A DNA stretch of 41,040 nt, taken from positions 1-41,040 of the forward strand of contig CAOYAN010000018.1 in assembly GCA_948562205.1 (NCBI GenBank), read 5' to 3'. Both the position numbers and the translations under genes were made by a program. The stretch comes from an uncultured Clostridia bacterium. Its GTDB lineage: Bacteria > Bacillota > Clostridia > TANB77 > CAG-465. The notes under the pieces were generated by a model, which made no database searches, was not told the DNA's origin, and saw only the letters and a program-made list of their open reading frames with translations. This document shows, one piece after another, positions 33,072 through 41,034 of the stretch; positions within the stretch are counted from its first letter, which is position 1; each line of letters starts with the position of its first letter.

Positions 33072-34052
33072 TTAACTCTTACATCCTATCCAAAATTTAT
33101 TTACATAGTCCTTTTGAATAGATAAATATAATTCATTTACTATCTTACTATTTACATTTTTTTCCTCCAATTTTTGTAAAAGTCTTTTATTCCTATCTTT
33201 CAGTTTTCGAATATCTTCTTCCAAAGGAATAATATTACTTTTACTCGAGTTACAAGATTTGTGAACATACACTAAGTTCCATAAGTCATCAGAATATAAA
33301 TATGACCACGGAATAACATGATCTATGCTTAACTCTGCATTATCTATATTTTTTCCACAAATAAAACATATTTTCTGAGGATTTTCTATATCTAAATATT
33401 CTTTGAACTTTGATAATGAACTTCTTTTCACATCTCGTTCATCTATTATTTTTACTTTTTTATTAATTCTTGGTGAACTATTAAAAGTTTCTAATATTAA
33501 TCCCCACCTATAATTAATTAAATCAAATAAATCTTCATGATTATCTTTTAATATATTCAAGTTTAATGCTAGTATTTCTAACTTGTCATCACCTTTGTTG
33601 TATTTATATATTTCATCATACTTTTTTCCATCAATAAAGGTAAATCTCCAACTAACATCTGCTTTTAGAGTTTTTATAGTTTTAGTTAAGCAATCATTAT
33701 ATTCCTCATTCATATTAACTTTTATATATTCTTCTATTCTCTCAAATCTATCTGGTCTTCTTGTTCCTAGTAAAGAATAATAATCTCTTATTAGATTTTT
33801 AACATACTGTAATATTAGTGGAATTTCTATTAAATTACTCCCTTGAATTAGGTCGAAGAATATAGTTTGATTCCAATAATACTTTATAAATTTATTTGCT
33901 ATGTTTTTCAAATCTATACTTATAATATCTATTTTGTACTCTTCCTCAAGTGAAATTTCTACAAGTGCTTTAGCCCATGCCATCTTATATGTGTTTGTGT
34001 AATTACATTCTCTTATTATTCTTTTAAAAAGATTATAAAAATTATTCTCCAT
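33072..34052 (-). CDS. HNH endonuclease
   Basis: A 326-aa protein. The C-terminal HNH domain is complete: Cys229-x2-Cys232 in CFICGK, Asp244-His245 in SIDHVIPW, Asn259, His264, and Cys267 in HKSCNSSKSNI, giving both a zinc site and the catalytic His. The N-terminal 220 residues are mostly helical and match no family I know; similar HNH proteins with such N-termini occur in defence islands and may bind target DNA. The start overlaps the stop of the MazG-type gene by 11 bases, so the two are translationally coupled. Confidence 0.87.
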   Translation of the reverse strand: MENNFYNLFKRIIRECNYTNTYKMAWAKALVEISLEEEYKIDIISIDLKNIANKFIKYYWNQTIFFDLIQGSNLIEIPLILQYVKNLIRDYYSLLGTRRPDRFERIEEYIKVNMNEEYNDCLTKTIKTLKADVSWRFTFIDGKKYDEIYKYNKGDDKLEILALNLNILKDNHEDLFDLINYRWGLILETFNSSPRINKKVKIIDERDVKRSSLSKFKEYLDIENPQKICFICGKNIDNAELSIDHVIPWSYLYSDDLWNLVYVHKSCNSSKSNIIPLEEDIRKLKDRNKRLLQKLEEKNVNSKIVNELYLSIQKDYVNKFWIGCKS

Positions 34053-34362
34053 CTTCTATTACCTTTTCTAAAAAAATCTTTTCTTTAAATGCTCCTCTCT
34101 TTTGAACTTTGCTTTTCCTTACATTCTCAAATTCTTCAATCGAAATATTTTTAACCTCTAAAATTCCATATATTACTTCTACAATATCAGCTAACTCCTC
34201 TATGTTATTGCTTTCTAAATATTCTTTTACTTCTTCTTGAATTTTTCTATTTAATTCTATTAAATAATCTTCATCATTAAGTATTTTGGTTACTGCTTTT
34301 TTATTATCTTTTGTTATTATTTCTGGTATTTTATCTCTTACTAGTTTATTATATACTTTCAT
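34042..34362 (-). CDS. MazG-type NTP pyrophosphohydrolase (first kind)
   Basis: A 106-aa all-alpha NTP pyrophosphohydrolase. It opens with KVYNKLVRDKIPEII, a signature of phosphoribosyl-ATP pyrophosphohydrolase-like MazG proteins, and has the metal-binding pairs EEVKEYLE and EELADIVEV. These enzymes cut (d)NTPs or modified NTPs into monophosphates and pyrophosphate. The full family length is present. GTAGG precedes ATG 34362. It lies between the second MazG-type gene (10 bases) and the HNH gene (11-base overlap). The substrate is unknown; dNTP depletion or clearing of modified phage nucleotides is possible. Confidence 0.9.
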   Translation of the reverse strand: MKVYNKLVRDKIPEIITKDNKKAVTKILNDEDYLIELNRKIQEEVKEYLESNNIEELADIVEVIYGILEVKNISIEEFENVRKSKVQKRGAFKEKIFLEKVIEDGE

Positions 34363-34372
34363 ATCGTACCTA

Positions 34373-34690
34373 CTATAATTTATTATATTTTGTGCTTACT
34401 CCTTTAGCTTTTTCTACTGGATACTTTTTCTTTGTCTTTTCTAGTTTTTTTAGTATTATTTCTTCTGGATTAACCCCTAATTTCATTGCCATTTGAATGC
34501 AATATGTAAATACATCTGCAAGTTCTTCACAAACTTCATCTTTATTATAGTTTTCACTATCCCATTGAAAGCATTCTAAAAGTTCTCCAGCTTCAATTGA
34601 TATTGATTTTGCTAAATTCTCTGGTGAGTGAAATTTATCCCAATCTCTTTCTTCATTAAATTGTTTTATTTCTTTCATTAATTCTTCCAT
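34373..34690 (-). CDS. MazG-like nucleotide pyrophosphohydrolase (second kind)
   Basis: A 105-aa protein of the RS21-C6/dCTPase-like MazG group, distinct from its neighbour. It has the motif ERDWDKFHSPENLAKSISIE, then EAGELLECFQW and EELADVFTYC, which give the E-x2-E and E-x2-D metal ligands. Members prefer pyrimidine dNTPs such as dCTP or its modified forms. AAGGTG lies 7 bases before ATG. It begins 9 bases after the Mrr gene stop. Two different MazG enzymes side by side is unusual. Confidence 0.92.
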   Translation of the reverse strand: MEELMKEIKQFNEERDWDKFHSPENLAKSISIEAGELLECFQWDSENYNKDEVCEELADVFTYCIQMAMKLGVNPEEIILKKLEKTKKKYPVEKAKGVSTKYNKL

Positions 34691-34699
34691 TTTATCACC

Positions 34700-36268
34700 T
34701 TACTTTTTTAATTCTATAAATACATTATCATAACCATATTTTTTCATCATATATATTAAGTTTTGCCCATCTATCAGTGTCAATGGTTTATCCTTAACGA
34801 AATTTTGTGAATCTGTTCCAAAATAACTTGTTGTAACTAATATTCCTTTGGTAGCACCTTCATTTATCATTGTACCATATAAATCTCTTACAGCTGAAAT
34901 AGGAACAACATTATTGTATCTTTTAGCTTGTATTACAAATTTTCCGCCTCTAATCGGATCTGGATCAAAAGCGATTGCATCTACTCCACCATCTCTACTT
35001 GATTGAGTAACATTAACTTCTGCTCCATCTTTAGAAAACTCTTTCGCAAATACTTCTCTTACTAGGTGTTCAAAATCTTCCCATGGCATTTCTGCCAGAT
35101 TATTTTCTGCTCCCATGTTATCTAATATTTCTTTTGATTCAATAAATCTTCTATCTTCCCTGTCTAAATTCATTATAGGTTTTACTGGAGCAAGTTGTGC
35201 TAGTTTTCCTGCAAATAATCCTTTTAAAGCCTTTACACATTCCTTTGGTTCTATATTTGCTAAGTTAATGTCTTCAAATTCTTTTCTATTAACTTGTAAT
35301 GAAATAATACAATTTGTAAATTCCTTTCCGTTTGATTTATCTATTCCAGTTACAAATCCATTAAATACAACCATCTCTATAATATCTTCACTTGTTGACT
35401 CAAATATCTCATGAATTGTTCTTAATGTTATATTGAAAATTATATTTTCATAAAATTCTTCATACACAACTTTTTTCATTTCTACAGGTCTTATCTCATT
35501 TTTTGATTTTATATATTTATAACCTTCAGTTTTAGAAATTTTATCAGTATTTGGTAGGTTATATGAAATAACTAATATCTTTTCATTCTCTTTATATTCA
35601 ATTTCATAATCTTTTTCAAAATCTTTAGGATATTTAGAATTTTCTAATACAACTTTAATATATCTTTCTACAGCATCTTGTTTGCCTTCCTCAAAACGTT
35701 TTTTCCACTCATTTATTTCTTTATTATACTCTTCCTTTTCTCTTTCAAAGTTCTCCTTAGCTTTCTTGTATTCTTCCTCTGATTTCTTTTTTCTTGAATT
35801 GTAACTTTCTAATAATCGTTCATAACTATCTGTAGCTTCTTTTTCTTTTGATAGTCTTTTTTCTTTCAATGATTTAAATATCTTTTCAAAAAAAGTCTCT
35901 TTGGGCACATTATTTTTTTCAAATATATCCTTTATATTAGGTTTTACCTCATTAAATACCCACTTTTTATAATTATCTTTTCTATATTGAGTATTCCAAT
36001 CTAATTTATCATTTACCTTTAAAGTATATTTTAGAATATCTTCATATTCTCTTATATATTGTTTTTGTTCTTCATCCATTGCTTCTGTAGTTTGTTGATT
36101 GTTGCTTATCATTTCTCTTTTTCTTTTTAATTGTATCTGTTGATTCCATCTTTCATTCATCTGATTAACTTTCAAATCAAATTCCCATTTTGTTTCAGCT
36201 TTTATTGTTTTAGTTACGCCTAGTTCTGAATTATAAAATGTTTCATTATAAAAATATTTACTTGCCAT
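34700..36268 (-). CDS. Mrr-type restriction endonuclease
   Basis: A 522-aa protein. The C-terminal 120 residues are an Mrr-cat domain: MPWEDFEHLVREVF, then SSRDGGVDAIAFD (catalytic Asp), FVIQAKRYNN (Q-x-K) and GILVTTSYFG. The centre (about 75-200) has a long Glu/Lys-rich coiled coil, and residues 200-380 an unassigned mixed domain. Mrr enzymes cut methylated or otherwise modified DNA and need no methyltransferase partner; none is seen here. ATG 36268 follows AGGAG by 8 bases; a GTG at 36277 overlaps that site. It is the first gene of the operon, behind a 17-bp-spaced promoter. Confidence 0.9.
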   Translation of the reverse strand: MASKYFYNETFYNSELGVTKTIKAETKWEFDLKVNQMNERWNQQIQLKRKREMISNNQQTTEAMDEEQKQYIREYEDILKYTLKVNDKLDWNTQYRKDNYKKWVFNEVKPNIKDIFEKNNVPKETFFEKIFKSLKEKRLSKEKEATDSYERLLESYNSRKKKSEEEYKKAKENFEREKEEYNKEINEWKKRFEEGKQDAVERYIKVVLENSKYPKDFEKDYEIEYKENEKILVISYNLPNTDKISKTEGYKYIKSKNEIRPVEMKKVVYEEFYENIIFNITLRTIHEIFESTSEDIIEMVVFNGFVTGIDKSNGKEFTNCIISLQVNRKEFEDINLANIEPKECVKALKGLFAGKLAQLAPVKPIMNLDREDRRFIESKEILDNMGAENNLAEMPWEDFEHLVREVFAKEFSKDGAEVNVTQSSRDGGVDAIAFDPDPIRGGKFVIQAKRYNNVVPISAVRDLYGTMINEGATKGILVTTSYFGTDSQNFVKDKPLTLIDGQNLIYMMKKYGYDNVFIELKK

Positions 36269-36306
36269 TATATTCACTCCTAAATATTATAATTATTCTA
36301 TAATAT

Positions 36307-36335
36307 CTTATATCATAAAATGACATTTTTCTCAA
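36307..36335 (-). promoter_or_regulatory. Promoter of the six-gene nuclease/MazG operon
   Basis: TTGAGA (36330-36335), a 17-bp spacer and TATAAG (36307-36312) with an extended TGA. This predicts transcription of all six genes from 36,300 down to the hairpin at 30,702-30,753. Confidence 0.65.
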
Positions 36336-36369
36336 TAGTTTACCCTATATTTGTCCTTATTAGATTCAT

Positions 36370-36993
36370 TTAATTTTTCCCCAAAAAATTATCATAAGGA
36401 TACCCTGCCTCAATATATAACTCTGTTAATTCCATCTTGTACTTTTCTAATAATTCTAAATACTTTTGCTTAAATACATTTTTGCAAATCCACTCAATAC
36501 CTTTACTAGAAATTACAACTTTATTTTTAATTAACAGTTTATATTCTCCTAACCCACTATCACACATTTTCTTAATTGCTTTTCTAACAGTAATATCTTC
36601 TCTATCAAAATATCTGCATAGTTGTTTAATATCCATATTTTCAATCCACCAATTTTCATTATGTTCTATTTTTAACAATTCTTCATATTGTTTAATTCTA
36701 AGTTTGAAAAAATCTATATCAGCATCTATTAAAGATTTTTCTTTTTGAAAATATACCTGAGTCAACCAGTAATATCCCTCTACTAAAACAAAATATTTTA
36801 TACTTCTTATTTTTTCACTTCTCCATCTACAAGTTGGATGTTTTTCTACCATAACATCTATTGCTTTTCTTAAATCCATTTCTGATATTTCTTTACCATG
36901 TTTAGTTGTTAATCCTAAGTTGTGTAATTTTTTCAAAATTTTATTATACGATAGAAAAATACTATCTAAAATCTGTTGTGTATCTGTATACAT
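36370..36993 (-). CDS. Uncharacterised mobile-element protein with possible winged helix
   Basis: A 207-aa protein I do not recognise. It is helical and charged; the region about 130-175, DIKQLCRYFDREDITVRKAI with a following strand pair (LLIKNKVVISSKGIEWI), looks like a winged helix-turn-helix, so DNA binding is plausible. It lies between the cargo operon and the inverted-repeat array beside the replication genes, where element control or replication proteins often sit. AAAGGAAA is 12 bases before ATG, a weak ribosome binding site. Confident as a gene, not as a function. Confidence 0.7.
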   Translation of the reverse strand: MYTDTQQILDSIFLSYNKILKKLHNLGLTTKHGKEISEMDLRKAIDVMVEKHPTCRWRSEKIRSIKYFVLVEGYYWLTQVYFQKEKSLIDADIDFFKLRIKQYEELLKIEHNENWWIENMDIKQLCRYFDREDITVRKAIKKMCDSGLGEYKLLIKNKVVISSKGIEWICKNVFKQKYLELLEKYKMELTELYIEAGYPYDNFLGKN

Positions 36994-37018
36994 ATTTCAT
37001 TATTTCCTTTCTATGCAA

Positions 37019-37157
37019 ATATCTTAATGCTAGTTTACGAAGCATTAAGATATAGCAAAATTAATTTTGCTCGAATTTAGGTAGTATTTTTTAGTACCTA
37101 ATATTCGCCAGCTTGGTGTATTGACACCGTTTTTGCTGTTTAGGGCAAATTGCCCTA
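37019..37157. repeat. Array of five inverted repeats, candidate oriT or replication origin
   Basis: Five structures in 140 bp: a 13-bp stem (37019-37031 with 37041-37053), an 18-bp perfect palindrome AGCAAAATTAATTTTGCT (37054-37071), a 12-bp stem with one bulge (37072-37083 with 37095-37107), GGTGT-ATTG-ACACC (37115-37128), and TAGGGCAA-A-TTGCCCTA (37141-37157). None has a T tract. Dense hairpins beside replication genes suggest an oriT, single-strand origin or initiator site. No relaxase is in the window. Confidence 0.6.
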
Positions 37158-37225
37158 ATACCCATTTTGCTCTCCGAGGGACTTTTTTAAGTAAAAATTT
37201 TCTTAATTTTTTTCAAAATATTTTC

Positions 37226-37269
37226 AAAAAAGTTCAAATTTCTAAACTAAAAATTTGAACTTTTTTTCT
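37226..37269 (-). terminator. Bidirectional terminator after the DnaC-like gene
   Basis: A perfect 16-bp stem, 37226-37241 with 37251-37266, core AGTTCAAATTT, flanked by A and T runs on both sides. It lies 50 bases past the DnaC-like stop and closes the excisionase-replisome operon. Confidence 0.85.
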
Positions 37270-37318
37270 TTACTTTTATAGCAAAATATACTATAATAAA
37301 TTTAGATTTTGGATTAAG

Positions 37319-38179
37319 TTAGCATTTAGTTTTGTCGCTTGTGCTAGCTTTTTCTATTTGATTTTCATCATATCTTTTTAGTTCAATTCCATAACACATT
37401 TGATATAATTTTTGAATAATTGCATCCGCTAATTCTTTATCATTACTTTGTATAAATCTATGTAATAAGCCTTCTTTATCAAACTTAGTTGTTATTATAA
37501 TTGGTAACTTATTTTCACTTCTATTTTCTATAATTGTATATAGCTTGTCCAATGCCCAACTGCTTATTTTTTCTGTTCCTAAATCATCTATTACAACCAT
37601 ATCTACATTAGAAAATAGTTCAATTAACTCATTTTCCGACTTTGAATTATCTCTAAAAGTCTCTTTTATCATATCTAACAATGACGTTAATCTTCCCATT
37701 AAAACTAATTTATCTTTTTCTATCAATTCATTTGAAATTGATGCTGCTAAATGTGTCTTTCCTACTCCTGAATCACCAGTAATAATAAGTCCATTTTCTT
37801 GCTTATTTTCGATACATTTCTTTGTATAATCTTTTGCAATTTCTACTTCTTTTTTATTAACATCTGTTACTTTAAAATTCGTAAAATTATAATCTTTTAG
37901 CCTTTTACTAATATAATTTTGAGAATAAAATTGACTAATCATTTCTCTATAATGTTCTTTCTTTTTCTGCTCTTGAATTCTAAAGTCTATATCTTTCCAA
38001 TAGTTTTTGGATTCTTCACAAGTACATCTTTCATATTCAATTAATTCTGAAGATACATTAGTATATAAGTAGTCTAATCCTATTGGCTTTAATTCTTTTC
38101 CACAAAATTTGCATTTATTGTGGAAATTCTTTTGGCAATTTTCATATTTTGTATTCTCTAAATCCATTATTGTTCTCAT
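37319..38179 (-). CDS. DnaC-like helicase loader ATPase
   Basis: A 286-aa AAA+ protein of the DnaC/DnaI/IstB group, which loads the replicative helicase. An N-terminal zinc-binding stretch has CKFCGKEL and a later CTCEESK. The AAA+ domain has ITGDSGVGKTHLAASI (Walker A), VVIDDLGTEKISSWA (Walker B) and a sensor strand LPIIITTKF. The start is uncertain: ATG 38179 is just one base after AAAGGAG, and ATG 38167 is a little far from it; both overlap the end of the replisome organizer gene, so they are coupled. With that gene it forms a phage-type replication module of the mobile element. Confidence 0.9.
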   Translation of the reverse strand: MRTIMDLENTKYENCQKNFHNKCKFCGKELKPIGLDYLYTNVSSELIEYERCTCEESKNYWKDIDFRIQEQKKKEHYREMISQFYSQNYISKRLKDYNFTNFKVTDVNKKEVEIAKDYTKKCIENKQENGLIITGDSGVGKTHLAASISNELIEKDKLVLMGRLTSLLDMIKETFRDNSKSENELIELFSNVDMVVIDDLGTEKISSWALDKLYTIIENRSENKLPIIITTKFDKEGLLHRFIQSNDKELADAIIQKLYQMCYGIELKRYDENQIEKASTSDKTKC

Positions 38180-38648
38180 TCTCCTTTCTTGTATTTTTTT
38201 CTTGTTTATTATCTTCTACCTCGTTATTTTCCGTTATTGTAACGTTACTTTTTTCTTTTTCACTTTTCAATTTTTCACGATATCTTTGTTGTCTTATTCT
38301 ATTTTGTTCTTGATATTTTTCAGTTGTTTCAACACTTTGGTATTTACTCCAATTTTTAATTTTGTATGCTCCTTCTTCTATAATTAGCATATTTAATTCT
38401 TGAAATTTTTTAATAATTTTCTCCATTTTTTTCTTAGACTTTCCCATAATCTTTGAAAAATTTTCTATTGTTATTGGTGTATTTTTTCCTATTACTAACT
38501 TCCCTTCACTATTACATTCCATAGCAATAGTTATTAACTGAATCCAGACTCTAAAATATGTATCTCCATCAGTTTCTTTTAATAATATTTGCATTTTCCT
38601 GTTTGAAAATATTTTAATTTCTAGTTTTAACCATTGTAAATTATACAT
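38142..38648 (-). CDS. Phage replisome organizer protein
   Basis: A 168-aa protein with the N-terminal domain of phage replisome organizers: NLQWLKLEIKIFSNRKMQIL and FRVWIQLITIAMECNSEGKL are typical. A winged helix-turn-helix (about 60-105) binds the origin, and a Gln/Arg-rich linker ends the protein; the usual DnaD-like C-terminal part is missing, so this is a short form. GGAGG lies just before ATG. In phages and ICEs such proteins recruit the DnaC-like loader, whose gene overlaps the 3' end here. Confidence 0.9.
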   Translation of the reverse strand: MYNLQWLKLEIKIFSNRKMQILLKETDGDTYFRVWIQLITIAMECNSEGKLVIGKNTPITIENFSKIMGKSKKKMEKIIKKFQELNMLIIEEGAYKIKNWSKYQSVETTEKYQEQNRIRQQRYREKLKSEKEKSNVTITENNEVEDNKQEKNTRKENENNNGFREYKI

Positions 38649-38676
38649 ATCCTCCTTTCCCCGCTTTCCTTACAAT

Positions 38677-38874
38677 CTAGCTGATAGACTGTTGTTCCAT
38701 ATTTTCTAAATATTCATCTAGTGCTTGTACTCTAAATAAATATTTTCCACCAACTTTTGAACATGGTATTTGTTTTCTTCTTACTAATTGATTAACTAAC
38801 CAATAAGATATTCCTAAATACTCTGCTGCTTCTTTCATTGTTAGTGTAGTTCTTTGAACTTTTTGTAATTCCAT
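38677..38874 (-). CDS. Excisionase-like helix-turn-helix protein
   Basis: A 65-aa MerR-like DNA-binding protein with LTMKEAAEYLGISYWLVNQL and a wing KVGGKYLFRVQALDEYLE, like the Xis/excisionase family HTH proteins of Tn916-type and related elements. It would help an integrase excise the element or regulate its early genes. GGAGG lies 6 bases before ATG. It is the first gene of an operon with the replisome organizer and helicase loader. The promoter overlaps two GTTAAC palindromes. An integrase partner is not in the window. Confidence 0.88.
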   Translation of the reverse strand: MELQKVQRTTLTMKEAAEYLGISYWLVNQLVRRKQIPCSKVGGKYLFRVQALDEYLENMEQQSIS

Positions 38875-38915
38875 AGTATCACCTCCAAATTTTTAGCAAA
38901 TCTGCATTGACTTTT

Positions 38916-39014
38916 GTTAACATTTGTATTATATTGTGTATAGTTAACTTTGTAAATACTTTATTGTTTATTTTGATAGCAAGTTAACTCTTGATGATTT
39001 TATAAGTTGTTAAC
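38916..39014. promoter_or_regulatory. Divergent control region with four GTTAAC palindromes
   Basis: GTTAAC occurs at 38916-38921, 38943-38948, 38983-38988 and 39009-39014: pairs 27 and 26 bp apart, separated by 40 bp. The excisionase promoter, TTTACA (38951-38956), a 17-bp spacer and TATAAT (38928-38933) on the minus strand, holds one site in its spacer and one near the RNA start. The other pair lies before the plus-strand gene at 39024, whose promoter is not clear. Confidence 0.65.
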
Positions 39015-39023
39015 GGAGGAATT

Positions 39024-40226
39024 ATGAAAGAAGATAAAGTAAATAGCAATATACACATCTCTATTAATAATGGAGAAGAAATCAGACATATAACTTTATT
39101 GTATGGTGATCCAGATCGTAAATTACCTGAAGGTGTTTCAATTTTAGATATTATAAAAGATTTCTTAACTGAAGATGAATATAAAGAATATGAAGAATTA
39201 TTTACCGAACATCTAAAAACCAAACCTTTTACCAATGAAATAAAAAGAAAGATAGATTATTTAGATATACCTAAAAAATTGCATTACTATGAACTAGGCG
39301 AACTTTCAAATTGTCATTTTTTTATAAAAGACCATTTCTCAATTTATGATAGGGGAACAAATTTAATTGATTTTTTAAATACAAATTTCTCTAATTTTGA
39401 TGAATACTTTGTTTGGTTTACTAAATTTTTTACTTCTTATATAAGATATTTTGAAAAAAGTGATATAGAAAATTTAAAGATTGATAAGTCTTATAGTTAT
39501 GATGAAATTGAAAATTTAGGACAAAAATACTTCAAATTAATAAAAAAAGATGCCATAAAAGTTCAAAAGATTTACTCTGAATTTATTGACTACATTTTCA
39601 ATAAACATCCTCTTGAAAATTCAAGAACAATGACTAAGCAGATGAGATTTTATATTTACTACACATCACATTTTAAAACACTAAAGCCATATGTTACTGA
39701 TTTTAAAATAGATGATGCTTTTAATTATAAAATTTTTCCTGAGTATCTTGAAACCAGTGAAGATAAATTATTAGAATTTTTTACAACAGGTCAACATTTT
39801 GCTGATGTATATGCTGAAACTAATGCAACAAGTTCTAGTGTTTATACCATACTTTATATTACATTATTTAAATTTGTAGAAGAAAATAAATATATAATAA
39901 AAAAATGTAAAAATTGTGGTAAATACTTTATAACAGATAATCCTCGCATTAATTATTGTAATAATTTATTTAAAGGCAAACAAACTTGCAGGGATATTGG
40001 TAATCAAATTGCTCAAAGAATTAAACAAGAAAATGATAAAGTTTATGGTAAATATCGTAAAATGTATTCTAAAAAAGCTATGTTAGTTAAACGTAACCCT
40101 GATATAAAAGTTTATAAAAAAGATTATGAGAATTGGAAAAAAAAAGCTAAAAAATTTATGGATGATATAAGAAATGAGAAAAAAACTTATGAGGAATTTG
40201 ATAAATGGCTAGATGAAAATAAATAA
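39024..40226 (+). CDS. DUF6076-like protein with C-terminal zinc finger
   Basis: A 400-aa protein. Most of it (1-285) is a helical region with no known motif. Near residue 290 is a zinc finger, KKCKNCGKYFITDN, then YCNNLFKGKQTCRDIGNQI (four Cys), followed by a basic helix; this layout resembles DUF6076 and similar proteins of clostridial mobile elements, from memory. GGAGG lies 6 bases before ATG. It is divergent from the excisionase gene and shares the GTTAAC-rich region. Its function is unknown; the tail suggests nucleic acid binding. Confidence 0.75.
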   Translation: MKEDKVNSNIHISINNGEEIRHITLLYGDPDRKLPEGVSILDIIKDFLTEDEYKEYEELFTEHLKTKPFTNEIKRKIDYLDIPKKLHYYELGELSNCHFFIKDHFSIYDRGTNLIDFLNTNFSNFDEYFVWFTKFFTSYIRYFEKSDIENLKIDKSYSYDEIENLGQKYFKLIKKDAIKVQKIYSEFIDYIFNKHPLENSRTMTKQMRFYIYYTSHFKTLKPYVTDFKIDDAFNYKIFPEYLETSEDKLLEFFTTGQHFADVYAETNATSSSVYTILYITLFKFVEENKYIIKKCKNCGKYFITDNPRINYCNNLFKGKQTCRDIGNQIAQRIKQENDKVYGKYRKMYSKKAMLVKRNPDIKVYKKDYENWKKKAKKFMDDIRNEKKTYEEFDKWLDENK

Positions 40227-40303
40227 AAAAATTTATAATTTGAATAAATTTTAACACATTTTTGTTTTTTATGATAAAATATATAATAATTGGAGGATTA
40301 TAA

Positions 40304-40975
40304 ATGAATAAAATTTTTAATTATGAAAAGGATTTAGTGGAAAATTTCAAAAAAACATATTTTAATAAAAAATCTTGTATTTTAATAGATGAAATGCCAA
40401 TTCGTTGGGGAAATATAGATGTTGTAAGCATTACCAATACTGTCCTTCCTTTTACTGAAGCCCAGTTATCTGTTCTTTCTAATCCAACAAGTGCTAAGCT
40501 CTTTTTAAAGACTAAAAAAAATAGACCTATTACTGAAAAATCTTTAATTAAAAATATAGGTGCTAGTGAAAGCACTTGTAAAATAGCACTTCGTAACTTA
40601 CTAAAAAATAATCTTATTGTAAGAAAAGATAATATATACTATAGAGCTATTGACTTTACATTTCCTAAAGTTATAATATCTGGCTATGAAGCAAAATTAA
40701 CTGATTATAATAAGGTCTTTTTTCAAAGTTGTTTAAATAAAAACTATGTTGACTTAAGTTATATGGTATTTCCCCTTGATGTAGCTAATAAAATTTTTGA
40801 ACAGCATAAAGATATTTTGTCTAAAAGTGGAATTGGTTTAATTGGAACTTCTTTAAATAAGTCAATTACTTTATTAAAGGCTCAAAAACAAAATGATGTA
40901 AAAGATTATTTAAGACTAATAAATTTAGCTCAATCACAAATGATTTCATTAACAAATGAAGTAGCGTTATCATAG
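40304..40975 (+). CDS. Uncharacterised protein with winged helix-turn-helix
   Basis: A 223-aa protein. The stretch IDEMPIRWGNIDVVSI near residue 30-45 recalls the first half of PD-(D/E)XK nuclease-like folds (Glu ... Gly-x-x-Asp-Val-Val), but the expected E-x-K strand is not evident. Residues about 60-110, with KNIGASESTCKIALRNLLKN, form a helix-turn-helix. The C-terminal part is unassigned. GGAGG lies 7 bases before ATG. It follows the DUF6076-like gene by 78 bases and ends in a perfect terminator. Possibly a DNA-binding control protein of the element. Confidence 0.68.
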   Translation: MNKIFNYEKDLVENFKKTYFNKKSCILIDEMPIRWGNIDVVSITNTVLPFTEAQLSVLSNPTSAKLFLKTKKNRPITEKSLIKNIGASESTCKIALRNLLKNNLIVRKDNIYYRAIDFTFPKVIISGYEAKLTDYNKVFFQSCLNKNYVDLSYMVFPLDVANKIFEQHKDILSKSGIGLIGTSLNKSITLLKAQKQNDVKDYLRLINLAQSQMISLTNEVALS

Positions 40976-40986
40976 TAACGCTACTT
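40959..40986 (+). terminator. Hairpin at the stop codon of the last gene
   Basis: A perfect 11-bp stem, AAGTAGCGTTA (40959-40969) with TAACGCTACTT (40976-40986). The stop codon is in the loop. The T tract is short. Confidence 0.7.
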
Positions 40987-40990
40987 TTCA

Positions 40991-41034
40991 GACTGTTGAC
41001 AAAGTAATTTCGTCAATGGTCTTTTCTTTTTTTT
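40991..41034 (+). terminator. Terminator of the last gene
   Basis: A 10-bp stem, GACTGTTGAC (40991-41000) with GTCAATGGTC (41012-41021, two G-U pairs), then TTTTCTTTTTTTT. It backs up the hairpin at 40959. Confidence 0.82.

Noticed and set aside
37019..37157. CRISPR array
   Set aside because: The repeats are different inverted repeats without a common unit or spacers, and no cas genes are present.
40991..41034. Second ISL3-type end matching the left edge
   Set aside because: TTGACAAAG is shared with the left edge, but the sequence is part of a hairpin with a T tract and is better explained as a terminator.
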